A stretch of 23,635 nt of DNA. Source: Parachlorella kessleri (lineage: Eukaryota; Chlorophyta; Trebouxiophyceae; Chlorellales; Chlorellaceae). Below, one piece after another: positions 12,201-20,547 of this stretch. The translations under genes and the position numbers were made by a program. The notes beneath the pieces are model-generated. The model was not told where the DNA came from. It worked only from the letters and a program-made list of their open reading frames with translations, and did no database searches. The stretch covers positions 1 through 23,635 of the forward strand of contig BBXU01002569.1 of assembly GCA_001598975.1 (NCBI GenBank), written 5' to 3'. Every line of letters starts with the position of its first letter. The stretch's first letter is position 1.

Positions 12201-14005
12201 CAGACCACAACTATCACTACCTTGTTTTTGCCCTGCCTGCTGCCATCACCGGAAGCTGCCAAGGGCCCCCCCCCCCTGGGCGCAGGTCTGTGTACTACCG
12301 CGAGCATGCCGCGGGCATGTACCACTCGGTGACCTACTCGCTGGCCGAGCTGCTGGTGGAGCTGCCCTACATCGCGGTCCAGTCCATGGTGGCCAGCCTC
12401 ATCATCTACTGGCAAGTCTTGCTGCCCTGCCTGCCTGCCTGTGTTGTGTGTGGTAAGCGAGTGTGATGGCCGGCACGCCGCTGGGTGGCCGCCGGAAGCC
12501 TGCACCAGGCTGCCTCTGTCGTGCCCTGGTCAGGACTGCAGCTGGACCTTGTTTGTGTGGTGTCACCGGTAAGTCCTACCGGTGACGCTGTTTCGTCAGT
12601 GTGGTGGTGTGACGGCTGTGAGGGAGGGCCAGGTAGTCTGCAGCTCCTGTAATGCATGTCGTGAGGGGTGGCAAGGTCACTTATGTCATCCAACCCCTGA
12701 CCGGTGCCTGGGGTGGTCCCTTTGCAGGATTGTTGGGTTTGAAGCCAACGCAGGCAAGTGGTTGCAAGCCTCCCACGACTGCGACATGCATGAAGCAGCC
12801 CCACTGGGCTGCAAGTCAGCTTGCTGGCACACCCCACTTGTCTCGCCGTCCCAGCGTGCCTTGGTGCAGTGCCGCAGCCCACGCAGCAGTTCCGTGTCTG
12901 ACTGTATTAGCCCCGCCCTGACTGTCATTGCTGGCATCTGCCCTGCAGGGAAGTTCTTCTTCTTCTTCCTAGGCTTCTACCTCTCACTGGTTTACTGGTG
13001 CTTCTTCGGTAAGTGCCACCCGGCTGGCCCCAGGCTGGCCGGCAAGCTGCCCAGTGGGCCGCTGCTGTGCTGTGTACAAACAGCATGTTACTGTCTCCTG
13101 ACTAGGCTGCTGATGCTGTGGCACAGCACCGCGGTATCTGCAGTGCCTCTGAGTGGCTGGAAGTGTATTGGGAGATGCTCGCCTGGTTGCTTGGTCTGTT
13201 ACTTACCTGGATGACGTTGTTATGTGTCCGGCACTGCAGGCATCCAGAACGTGCACATCACCCCGGCGATCCAGCTGGCCAACGCCTTCTCAGCATTGTT
13301 CTTCGGTGCGTGGGTTGCCCCTGTCGCCGTTTGCAGCAGCGCCGCATGTGTGAGCCCTGAAGCCGATCCCCATGCATTGCAGTTGGTGCCATTAGGGTAG
13401 GTTGACTGTTAGCTGCCGAGGCTGACAGCAAGCTAGGGTCAGAGGCTTGCCTAGCTCCCAGCCTAGGGCGAGCCGCGACTGCTGCTGCAGGCGTGTTCAA
13501 CCTCTTCTGCGGCTACCTCAAGCCCCAGCCCCAGATTGGATCCGGGTGGATCTGGGCGCACTATGCCGACCCCTTCACCTGGTCGCTCTACTCCCTTATT
13601 GTGGGGCAGCTGGGGGACATGGACGACAAGCTCATTACCAACCAGAATGGCATGGTGAGTCAGACCCTTCCCATGCATCTTCACGTTGCCTGCACTCGGG
13701 CATGGTGCGGCCAAGCTGTCTTGCAAGCGCCGGCAGTGGTCGCGGCTGGTATGGGCTGGTTACTGTCTTTGCAGTCCTCCTCGGCCGCCTTGTCAGGTAG
13801 CTTATCAATAAAGAAGTGGTGCTTCAAGTGCACAAGTCGCTCCATGGCCGTGCAGGTGGTCACTATCCCACAGTTCCTGGAGGATTACTTTGGCTACAAG
13901 AACTCCATGAAGGGTTGGACCATCCTCATCCTGGTAGCCTATGTGCTGTTCTTTGGCTTCAACGCCACCCTGGCTCTCAACCGCCTAAACTTCATGCGCC
14001 GCTAA
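222..14005 (+). CDS. Full-size ABCG/PDR-type ABC transporter, 36 exons visible, 5' partial
   Basis: ATP-driven efflux or uptake transporter of the pleiotropic drug resistance subfamily, expected in the plasma membrane; the substrate cannot be told. Joining 36 exons (coordinates in the domain entries) gives one open frame of about 1349 residues in the reverse order NBD1-TMD1-NBD2-TMD2 that defines PDR proteins. Diagnostic motifs are Walker A GPPGSGKS, signature ISGGQKKR, Gln in place of the NBD1 H-loop His (LLQPSPE), PVFYKQRD, Walker A GASGAGKT, signature [30 protein letters not shown], and [10 protein letters not shown]. Full family members run to about 1400-1500 residues, so roughly 100-150 N-terminal residues are missing. 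The first visible exon (222-342) begins inside a codon after TGCTGCAG and encodes the pre-NBD segment with VRFRNLTI and LPTFHQDL, so the true start lies upstream of the window. The frame ends ...[12 protein letters not shown]. Family and exon model are both very secure; individual GC donors slightly less so. Confidence 0.96.
611..3923 (+). other. Transporter NBD1 (exons 2-10)
   Basis: First nucleotide-binding domain, cytosolic. Exons are 611-790, 1114-1202, 1466-1539, 1838-2001, 2439-2537, 2719-2793, 3027-3077, 3349-3504 and 3775-3923, all with GT-AG introns and matching phases. Walker A GPPGSGKS is at 716-739. The Q-loop (GYISQLDI) and [13 protein letters not shown] are split by the 1203-1465 intron. 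The signature [14 protein letters not shown] opens exon 6, and Walker B reads RVLYADE at its end, with an intron directly before [13 protein letters not shown]. An Ala precedes the catalytic Asp-Glu where plant homologues usually have Met. The H-loop position is Gln (ALLQPSPE), as is normal for NBD1 of this family. Exon 10 is the linker into TMD1. Confidence 0.93.
4223..7277 (+). other. Transporter TMD1 (exons 11-18)
   Basis: First membrane domain. Exons are 4223-4315, 4540-4627, 5116-5319, 5536-5667, 5876-5951, 6296-6351, 6653-6723 and 7168-7277. Hydrophobic stretches occur around [63 protein letters not shown] and the last exon ([18 protein letters not shown]). The PDR hallmark [20 protein letters not shown] lies in exon 13. 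The segment [17 protein letters not shown] in exon 16 followed by an extracellular loop with a TLGENAL motif matches the usual PDR layout. All introns are GT-AG and phases agree. Confidence 0.92.
8278..8568 (+). other. GC-AG intron 20 of the transporter
   Basis: The exon ends in CCCAAG and the intron begins GCAAGC; the acceptor is CTGCGCAG. Phase is 0 on both sides. GT sites inside the exon at GACGTGCGC and TCGGTGCCC would also keep frame but would delete part of VRYSVPIPK, which lies where the family has a conserved V-Y-V/P stretch. This is therefore the least certain of the five GC donors. Confidence 0.75.
9914..10121 (+). other. GC-AG intron 24 of the transporter
   Basis: The intron splits Walker B of NBD2: exon 24 ends in PSIVFM (TTCATG) and exon 25 starts DEPTSGLD. 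The only donor that joins them in frame is GCAAGT at 9914, paired with CTGCAG ending at 10121. The near-invariant protein sequence across the junction makes this splice site firm. Confidence 0.92.
10776..11095 (+). other. GC-AG intron 27 of the transporter
   Basis: Exon 27 ends IKPR with CCCAG|GCAAGC, phase 2, and exon 28 continues TATAACCCC ([10 protein letters not shown]). GT donors nearby give a stop or a wrong frame. The intron contains the (CACC)n tract just before its acceptor. Confidence 0.88.
11037..11062. repeat. (CACC)n simple repeat
   Basis: About six tandem CACC units lie in transporter intron 27, roughly 35 bases before the acceptor at 11095, where they act as part of its purine-poor tract. 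Confidence 0.9.
12412..12727 (+). other. GC-AG intron 31 of the transporter
   Basis: Exon 31 ends SLIIY with TACTG|GCAAGT, phase 2, and joins the 26-base exon 32 after TTTGCAG. Using the GT at GCAA|GTCTTG instead would put exon 32 into a frame with a stop (TGA) after four codons. Confidence 0.88.
12754..12948 (+). other. GC-AG intron 32 of the transporter
   Basis: The micro-exon ends AACGCAG|GCAAGT, phase 1, and exon 33 begins GGAAGTTC after CCTGCAG, giving the junction EANAG-KFFFF. The alternative GT two codons on shifts the frame. Confidence 0.88.
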
Positions 14006-14609
14006 CCACGCACTGCTCCCCTCCCGGGGTGCTGCACTTATAAGACAGGGGGGCAGGTCTCGGCCTGTCGGATGTACCATAGCTCTCTCTCCTACCTGCA
14101 TTCTGTCCGGCTCAGTACGAGCGCCCCAGAGCAGCTCAGCGGAAGTAATAAATGGTTTGCTCTGGTGTCCTATGAGATTCAGGATGGGTCGTGTTCCGGC
14201 AACGTCCCAAGCCATGTGTTGTTATACAGATGTCTTCTGCCTGGCCTGAATGCCGCTTGTCTTGTGCGGTGTTCTTCGTTTCTCTGCTTGTGCCTTCATG
14301 CCATGCTTGCTCTATGTGAGCTGTTGGCGCGCTATGCCTCAGCTGGCACGGCAAGTGGCCTGTTGTGTTGCCTGGCATTTTGGGCTGGCAAGCGAGGTGA
14401 CGTTGAGCCATGCATACCAGATGGCACCTTCAGGCAAACTCTATCTATTTACCTACTGCCGTGCTGTCTAGGCAATTGTTTTGCACCTTGTTGCCAAGTG
14501 GTACACGGATATGTGATGTTTGCTGCTCGCCCCACCTGTTGTGGCTGCCCATGTGCTCCTAGGTCAGATTTTACCCCGAAGGCGGGGTTGCAATGCAACA
14601 CCCAATGTG

Positions 14610-14614
14610 TGTAA
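14610..14614 (+). promoter_or_regulatory. TGTAA poly(A) signal of the transporter gene
   Basis: This is the first TGTAA after the transporter stop, about 605 bases downstream, a usual 3' UTR length for chlorophyte nuclear genes. An AATAAA at 14147-14152 is also present, but TGTAA is the normal signal in this group. Confidence 0.6.
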
Positions 14615-15716
14615 AGGGTCAATGTTTGCAGTGCTCGCAAGGACAACCCTCAGCTTTGCTGATCTGTGGAGTCAATCACCAAGTACGTCATGTCATGTAG
14701 TGAATGGATCCTCAAGGACCTCCTCAAGGACCGTCTTGACTATGTGTCCCGCACATGCGAGGGCAACTGACTAGAAAATTAGGGAAGCCCAGAAAGACTT
14801 TGCAAACTGTCCTCCTGTCCTGGCTGTGTTTCATAGCTACCCATCCCCTCCAACTGCCCTGCCTGCCGCCGTAAATAAGATGCTAGAGGCAAACCAAAGG
14901 TCGCTACGCCATGGCTCGCCAGCTCTGTTTCCGCAAGCTGTCCATCTATCGTCCAGCTATCGCACAGGCTGCTCTGGTACGCCGCACTTTTGTGTGTTGC
15001 TCCTGTCAGTATGCAGCCACGGGATCAAGTGCCAATACGGTAAAGGGTGCAGGTTTCTGTTTTTGAACGCTGGAGGCCCGGGGATGTGAACTGCTCATCA
15101 GTCTGATCTCAAGCACTTGGCTTGCACAGGTGCAAGGGTCTGTTGTTCAAAAATGGCTTGCACCCATTCTTTGCTGGAACGACCCAGCCAGCCAAAAGTC
15201 CGGCAGCAATCTATACCAGCTGTGATAAACCAACTGTGATAGGTTGTTCTCAACATGGTGCTGAGAAGAGCGGTAGTGTGTCTTGCGAGCAATGGCTGGA
15301 CTTACAGTCGTAAAGGCTGTGTTGAAACTGGTGCACTGCACAGGGAACGACTTTGTACTATGATGCAAAGTCTTGGTGATATTTTCCTGCGCTGCTGTTT
15401 GTTTTGTCTGCCAGCTATTGTCATGTACACCTTGACAGCCGGCCAAGGGCCTTGGGCACCTAGGTGCACCTCGCTGGGCGTCTTAGGTCCTTTTAACGCA
15501 GCGATCGGCTTATGTTGTACGCACAGCCGCAAGATGTAGAGCGAACACTGGCTAGTGACTCATCATGACTACTGGAAGTTGAGCTTCTTGTCGGGCGCAG
15601 AACGCTGTTTGCGTTCCACGCAATTGTCGGAATAACGACCTGTCCTACTTTTCAGACGGCCATCCACCTCTGTCGGTCTCGTCCACTTCGGTTGTGACAC
15701 AGCTGAGTAACTGTCA

Positions 15717-15728
15717 ATGATGCACTGA
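15717..15728 (+). other. Short upstream ORF ahead of the O-fucosyltransferase-like gene
   Basis: ATGATGCACTGA encodes Met-Met-His-stop and ends about 30 bases before the proposed start ATG at 15758, in another frame. If it lies in the mature 5' UTR it could lower translation of the main frame. The transcription start is unknown. Confidence 0.35.
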
Positions 15729-15757
15729 ACCGCGTGAAGCCAGCCTGTGTGGGGGAG

Positions 15758-18700
15758 ATGAAAGTGCGGAACAAAAAGTCCAAGACTTTAATTACAGTGA
15801 CAACTCTTGTAGTCGTCAGCCTGGTGGTTAGCCAGCGGATTTACACCGTGGCCTCTAGCAAGTCCTCGCCCCGAGTCAGACTCCGTGCAACCTTGGAGAC
15901 AACAGCGGAGGATGCAAGCACGACCTTGTCCGAAAGTGGGGAAGCTGTGACCTTGGAAGAGCTTACAGACTTACAGGTGAGGAGAGGATTAGAGGTCCTT
16001 CCTGACCCCTATGTGAAGATGGCACTAGTGGCATTTGGAAGTGTTGAGAAACATCCCTGCTTACACGTTCCTCCAGTTGGAGTAAGGGGTTTACCACCAG
16101 GACTGCCTCTCCGCAGCGAGACGCTACCATCTTGGGCTGCTCCTGCAGGAGTTACAGCAAGAGGTCCTGCCGGCCGGGAGGGTTGACTCCACCCCCAAGG
16201 GCTTTGGCAGTTCAGCTGAGGAGGTGCAGCAGCTAGGGGGCTCAAGCGAGCAGCAGGGGCTCAGGCAGGAGGCTGACCCCCTTACTGCCAGCCTTGATGG
16301 CCAGACAGAGACTGCCGCAGAGGAGGTGCCCTTGGCTGAACAGCAGCAGAGTCAGCAGCAAGGGCAGGGGGTGGAGGAGCAGCAGCTCACGGACACAGCA
16401 GCTGAGCAGCAGCAGCCTACAACAGGCAAGCTAGGGACGCAACCTCAGCGGCATTCAGGGCTGGAAGGCAACCCCAGTGACAGCCAGCTCCAGCAGAGTC
16501 CCAACGACAGTACCAGCAGTGGCAGCAAGCAAGGCACAGAAGAATCAGCCCAGCAGCCGCGGCTCCTGCTGCGCTACAGCGCCTGCACGGGCCTCATAAA
16601 CCAGTACTACTCCCACCTCTCGGCTTTCTCGCTGGCAGCGGTGTTGGGCGCGGACCTAGTGCTGGCCCGGGGGCTTTGTCGGGACAGCTTCAACCACCAC
16701 TTCTCTATGAAGAGGGAGGAGAATGAGGTGTTGTGGTCGGCAGCGCCCCCTGGGCTGCTGCTGGATGTGGACGGCATCACTGCTGCGTGGGCGGCACAGG
16801 GCATGCGGGTGCTGCAGGTGAGGAGGAGGGTGAAGCCCATGCGCGGGGAAAACCCAAAAATAATGGAAGGAGGGGCTGGCGGTGTGTGGTTGTGTGTTAT
16901 GGCGAAGGGCGCAGGAACCCAGTGATGGTGTGCCTCTCATGCAGCTCGCTGGGACGGCTGGCTGGAACAGATGGGAGGTGGGGCTGTAGTAGGGACGGTC
17001 AGCCTGCTATGCAAGAAGTGATACCCTCGCGGGCGGGTTTTGTCAAGGCCAGCAGCGCTGCCTCACAGGCAGGCCATGACCCAGTGCACATGCCAGGCAG
17101 GGTGAAGCATAGGCCCCATACAGTGCCCACCTGACCAACGTTCCCCATGGTGCCTGCAGCCCCCGGCGGGAGCTCCCTTACCGGATATGGCCGTGCCTGC
17201 CGTGGCATTCCCTGCCTACACGCAGCCGGGGTCAGACCCGCGGCTGGTGGCGAGGTTGGAGGGGCTGTACCTCAAGCCGCGCGAGCTGCCTGAGCTGGCA
17301 GAGCAGGCAAAGCAGGCGGCGGCCAGCGCGGTGGAGGCAGCAAAGCGGCAGGACCCCGCCCTCCAACCCTCGCTGGTTCTGCTGGACCTGCCCTGCACCA
17401 TGTTTGCAGTGCGGACAAACAGGTGCTTGGCGCACATGACGGTCTCCCCTGCCCTGCTATGCCTGGCTTACCAGATTACGTGTACAGGGTTGAGACCCCT
17501 GTGTGTGCACAAGGGGGTGATCAGTGGGTCCGCTGCAGTTCCCACAACCGGGCCCCCACACACATCTGGCAGCCCATTCGCCAGCCATTTTGCTGCCTAC
17601 ATGCTGTTGACGTCATTCACCGCAAGTGCACCCCACACGGCCTCGCACAGCTGTCGCTGCCTGCCTGCCTGCCTAACACACCGCCGCAGCTCTGCCCTCC
17701 CCCCCGCAGCTCGCTGCCGCTGGTAGGCAGGGTGGCCCAGTCTCTGCCCTTCAGCCCCGCGGTGCAGTCGCTGGCGGACCGCATCGTGCAGCAGCTGACG
17801 CAGGGAGGTGCCCTGCCCTTCAATGGGGCGCACCTGAGGCTGGAGACGGATGCCCACGACTGGCAGCGCATCATGCGGGGCCCGGGGGTAAGAACCTGCA
17901 TGGCTGGCCGCTGGTGGGCGGGTCGCTGGGTGGGCCTTTGGGTAGCTGCCTGCCTTTGCAGGTTAGAGTGGGTGGGTAGGTGGGTTTGAAAGGGGGAAAG
18001 TGAGTGTGAGGTACGGGCCAGGTGCGGTAGGCCCGGGACTTGAGCGTCCAACTGGGGGAAGAGCTTGCTTGCCTCTCCTGACTGCAGCAGCGTCTGACAC
18101 ATGAGGTTGAACACCACTCCTAGACCTTTTGGTCAGGGACCCCTTGAGCTCCGCTACCGGGCCGTAGGCAATGGCTGCCCGTGTGGCCGCGCTGGGCAGA
18201 GCCCTCAAGAGCTGCATCGCAGCCTGGGGCCCCACCTGTTCCATCACAGAAGGTAGCGGAAGTGCTTCACAGCCGCAGCGGCGCTCTGCATGCCTTGCTG
18301 CGCTGTCCTTTTCTTGGTTGCAGGTCCCACAACGGCTCCCTCCCCCCTCCAGCCAGCCAGTCACGCAGCGCACTCCTTCCCCGCCATCTGCCCCTGCTGC
18401 AGATCTACTGGCGGCTGCACATCGAGGCCATGCAGGAGGCCGCCTTCTCCAACTCCACCCAGCTGTACGTCGCCTGCGGCCTGCTGTCCTACGGCGCGGT
18501 GGTCGACTGGAACCGCACCACCCACAGCATCCTCAGCAAGGGTCTGGCCAGTGCCGTGCGCAGCAAGGAGGACTTCCTCAGCCAGGAGGAGCTGGGGGGT
18601 GAGTGAAGGGCAGCAGGGTGACAGCGGCTCCAGGGTCGTCCGTCAGGCGGGGGGGTGCGGCCGGCGTGTGTGCAACTTGCGTCCTGCATGGGGCACCTGT

Positions 18701-19142
18701 GGCAGGGCAAAGGGTGGTGGTGGGGAGCTGCGGGCACCTGCCTAGCTATCTGGTGGTGCCCCTCCCTGAATCTTGCGCCGCACCCATGTGTAGGGCCGGT
18801 GGGGTTTCTTCTGCTCAGGCCAGGCAGCTCACCCATAAACGTCCCTTGCGCCATTCTGGTACGTCCATGCACAAATCACACGACCAACACCTTCCGCGTC
18901 TTCCTCTGCTACCCCATGTAGCCCTCAACTCCGAGCAGAAGGCGCTGCTGGACCTCCTGGTCCTGGCCCGTGCCCAGCGCTTTGTTGGCTTTGGGGCCTC
19001 CTCCTTCTCCTTCTTCCTCAGAGAGTACCGGGCGCTCAAGTACGGCCTGCCCAAGGCCAGCACCGTGCTGGTGGACGCGTCCCGGGTGGGCACCGACGCC
19101 ATGTTTGCGCAAGCCGCGGTGCTGGCACCCCCGGACTCCTAG
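15758..19142 (+). CDS. Type II membrane O-fucosyltransferase-like glycosyltransferase
   Basis: Probable Golgi or ER enzyme that transfers fucose (or another sugar) from a nucleotide sugar to protein or glycan. Exons are 15758-15976, 16149-16817, 17160-17422, 17710-17887, 18403-18598 and 18922-19142 (TAG), all GT-AG with agreeing phases, for about 581 residues. Basic residues (KVRNKKSK) precede a hydrophobic anchor at about residues 10-25. Residues of about 30-210 form a Gln/Ser/Glu-rich stem without Cys. The lumenal domain starts near LLLRYSACTGLINQYYSH (about 211), like the family's Gly-Asn-Gln opening motif. It continues with LPFSPAVQSLADRIVQQL, HLRLETDAHDW at 17831-17863 (the family's His-Leu-Arg nucleotide-sugar motif), TQLYVACGLLSYG, and near the end FVGFGASSFSFFLREYR. 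The start is the first in-frame ATG after a stop at 15704. Family is fairly secure; sugar and acceptor are unknown. The 17888-18402 intron could hide a further exon. Confidence 0.85.
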
Positions 19143-19275
19143 GGCTGGGACGGGGCAGTGCACGCCTGGCTGAGGTGATGTGGTAGGGAGGCTGGCTGCC
19201 TGCATGGGCTGCTAGGTGAGGAATGCAACGATTTGACATTCTTTCAAGTTTTTAGGGCCGCGGGAGCTCGGTTGT

Positions 19276-19297
19276 TATACAGTGTCTATACAGTGTC
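19276..19297. repeat. Two perfect tandem copies of an 11-base unit
   Basis: TATACAGTGTC occurs at 19276-19286 and again at 19287-19297 within the presumed 3' UTR of the O-fucosyltransferase-like gene. Confidence 0.85.
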
Positions 19298-20075
19298 CAT
19301 CATGGGAGCGGGAACAGATATTGTGTTGTCTGTTGGTGCCTGGCATGTGTGGGACAAAGGCCTGCACCTTTCTCAAGAGCAGGTGTTGGAGGGCAAGTGT
19401 GCAAGTGGCTGTCTGGTCTGTTGGGCGTGGCCTGACCCTCTAAGTGTGCCGCCCATAAACCCCGATCTCTTTCTTGGCAGAAAACTGCTTTTTCTGCGAC
19501 TACCGTGAGCCAGTCTAGTGTGTCCCACGGTATTGCCGCCATACTCGCCAGTACATGTTCCTGACTCTGTCTTGCATGCGTCTTGCTGCAATTGCGGATG
19601 CTTTGTTTGTAGGGGTGCCGTGGTTTTGTTGTGTGCATGCATTGGGATGGTGGCAGGCATTCCCTATTGTGCCGTGCATCGTGGCTGCTCACTATGGGCT
19701 TATATTATGTGGCTTATGAGGATCAGCGGAAGGGCGATTTGTGGTACCCTTTGCTTGGTTCGTAGGCCACATCTGGGAAACCTTCTGCCTGGCCCCTTCC
19801 TGCCACGTGCAATTCCATTTTTCAAATAGGGTATCCATTGCTGGAGGTGCCCATTCCCCCACACCCTGCATGCAATTCGACCCCTGCTGACAGGTGTACA
19901 CTCAACATTATCCCGGCCAAGCAAGGGGGTCTGTATTGACTACTGGCTCGGTCTGCTTATGTGTACGCAAAGATGCCGTCACCGTGACACACTATGCTAA
20001 CCGTACGCTGGGTCAGGCCTTCGTTGCTCGGGCAGTCAACAACCCCCATCGTAGATGGCAAGCTATTTATACAAG

Positions 20076-20105
20076 CTTGTAAGGCTTACATGCAAGCCTT
20101 ACAAG
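20076..20105. promoter_or_regulatory. Perfect 12-bp inverted repeat carrying TGTAA on both strands
   Basis: The left arm CTTGTAAGGCTT (20076-20087) and right arm AAGCCTTACAAG (20094-20105) are exact reverse complements around a 6-base loop. TGTAA at 20078-20082 reads on the + strand, the first after the left gene's stop. TTACA at 20100-20104 is the first TGTAA on the - strand after the right gene's stop, with a second in the loop region at 20086-20090. It probably supplies 3'-end signals to both convergent genes; that use is inferred. Confidence 0.65.
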
Positions 20106-20547
20106 TTGCTCAGCACCGTCAGGCGCTTAGACATGCTCACCGCCTAACGGGTGTGCTGGCACCAAGGCATGGCATCCGAGTGGACTACTAATCCGAGTTT
20201 GTCACTAGCCCAGTGGGATATGCAAATAAGAATACGCAAATGCCACAATTCACACAGAAAACAGCAACTGGCACTCTGGCAACATGTAAGCAGACATGTT
20301 ATGGGTAACCTGCAAGCACTACTCAGTAAAGGGCGTCCAGCCGTTGAGGCAGTCCTAGCTTCAGTTGTCGCCACCACATGGTGGGTAAGTGGTGCCACCC
20401 AGTGGGTCCTCTCAAGCAGTAGAAACTATTCGTATCGCAATGAAGTCGACTTGCTGCATGCGTGAGTTGTTGCAACTTATCACCAACAGAGCCCCTAGCC
20501 TGTATAGACCCCAACCCTACCGGACACCCTCTGGCCTAGGAAAGAGT

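Larger units (their letters stand above)
11096..14005 (+). other. Transporter TMD2 and C-terminus (exons 28-36)
   Basis: Exons are 11096-11197, 11386-11602, 11875-11993, 12286-12411, 12728-12753, 12949-13008, 13240-13305, 13491-13654 and 13856-14005. Exon 28 carries [13 protein letters not shown] (Gly where most homologues have Thr). The membrane part includes [45 protein letters not shown], a Phe-rich helix ([16 protein letters not shown]) and a final helix [16 protein letters not shown]. The [20 protein letters not shown] segment before the last helix is typical of PDR proteins. The stop is TAA at 14003-14005. Confidence 0.93.
14006..15757 (+). other. Spacer: transporter 3' UTR and promoter side of the next gene
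   Basis: No open frame here looks like a gene on either strand. The first about 600 bases are probably the transporter 3' UTR, ending near the TGTAA at 14610. The remainder, less GC-rich than the coding parts, must contain the promoter and 5' UTR of the O-fucosyltransferase-like gene. I see no clear TATA box. Small direct repeats are present (CTCAAGGACCTC-type near 14710, CTGTGATA twice near 15222). Confidence 0.6.
19143..20547. other. Convergent spacer with overlapping 3' UTRs
   Basis: This is the stretch between the stops of two genes that face each other. No open frame here has protein-like composition or a recognisable domain. It holds a tandem pair TATACAGTGTC at 19276-19297 and, near its middle, the TGTAA-bearing inverted repeat at 20076-20105. 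The likely 3' UTRs are about 0.94 kb for the left gene and about 0.45 kb for the right gene. Confidence 0.6.

Noticed and set aside
14147..14152. AATAAA as the transporter poly(A) signal
   Set aside because: Green algae normally use TGTAA, and one is found at a typical distance at 14610; the AATAAA is kept only as a minor possibility.
20151..20465. A 104-codon open frame in the convergent spacer
   Set aside because: It has no ATG-proximal context, codon bias or domain to support it, and it overlaps the presumed 3' UTR of the - strand gene.
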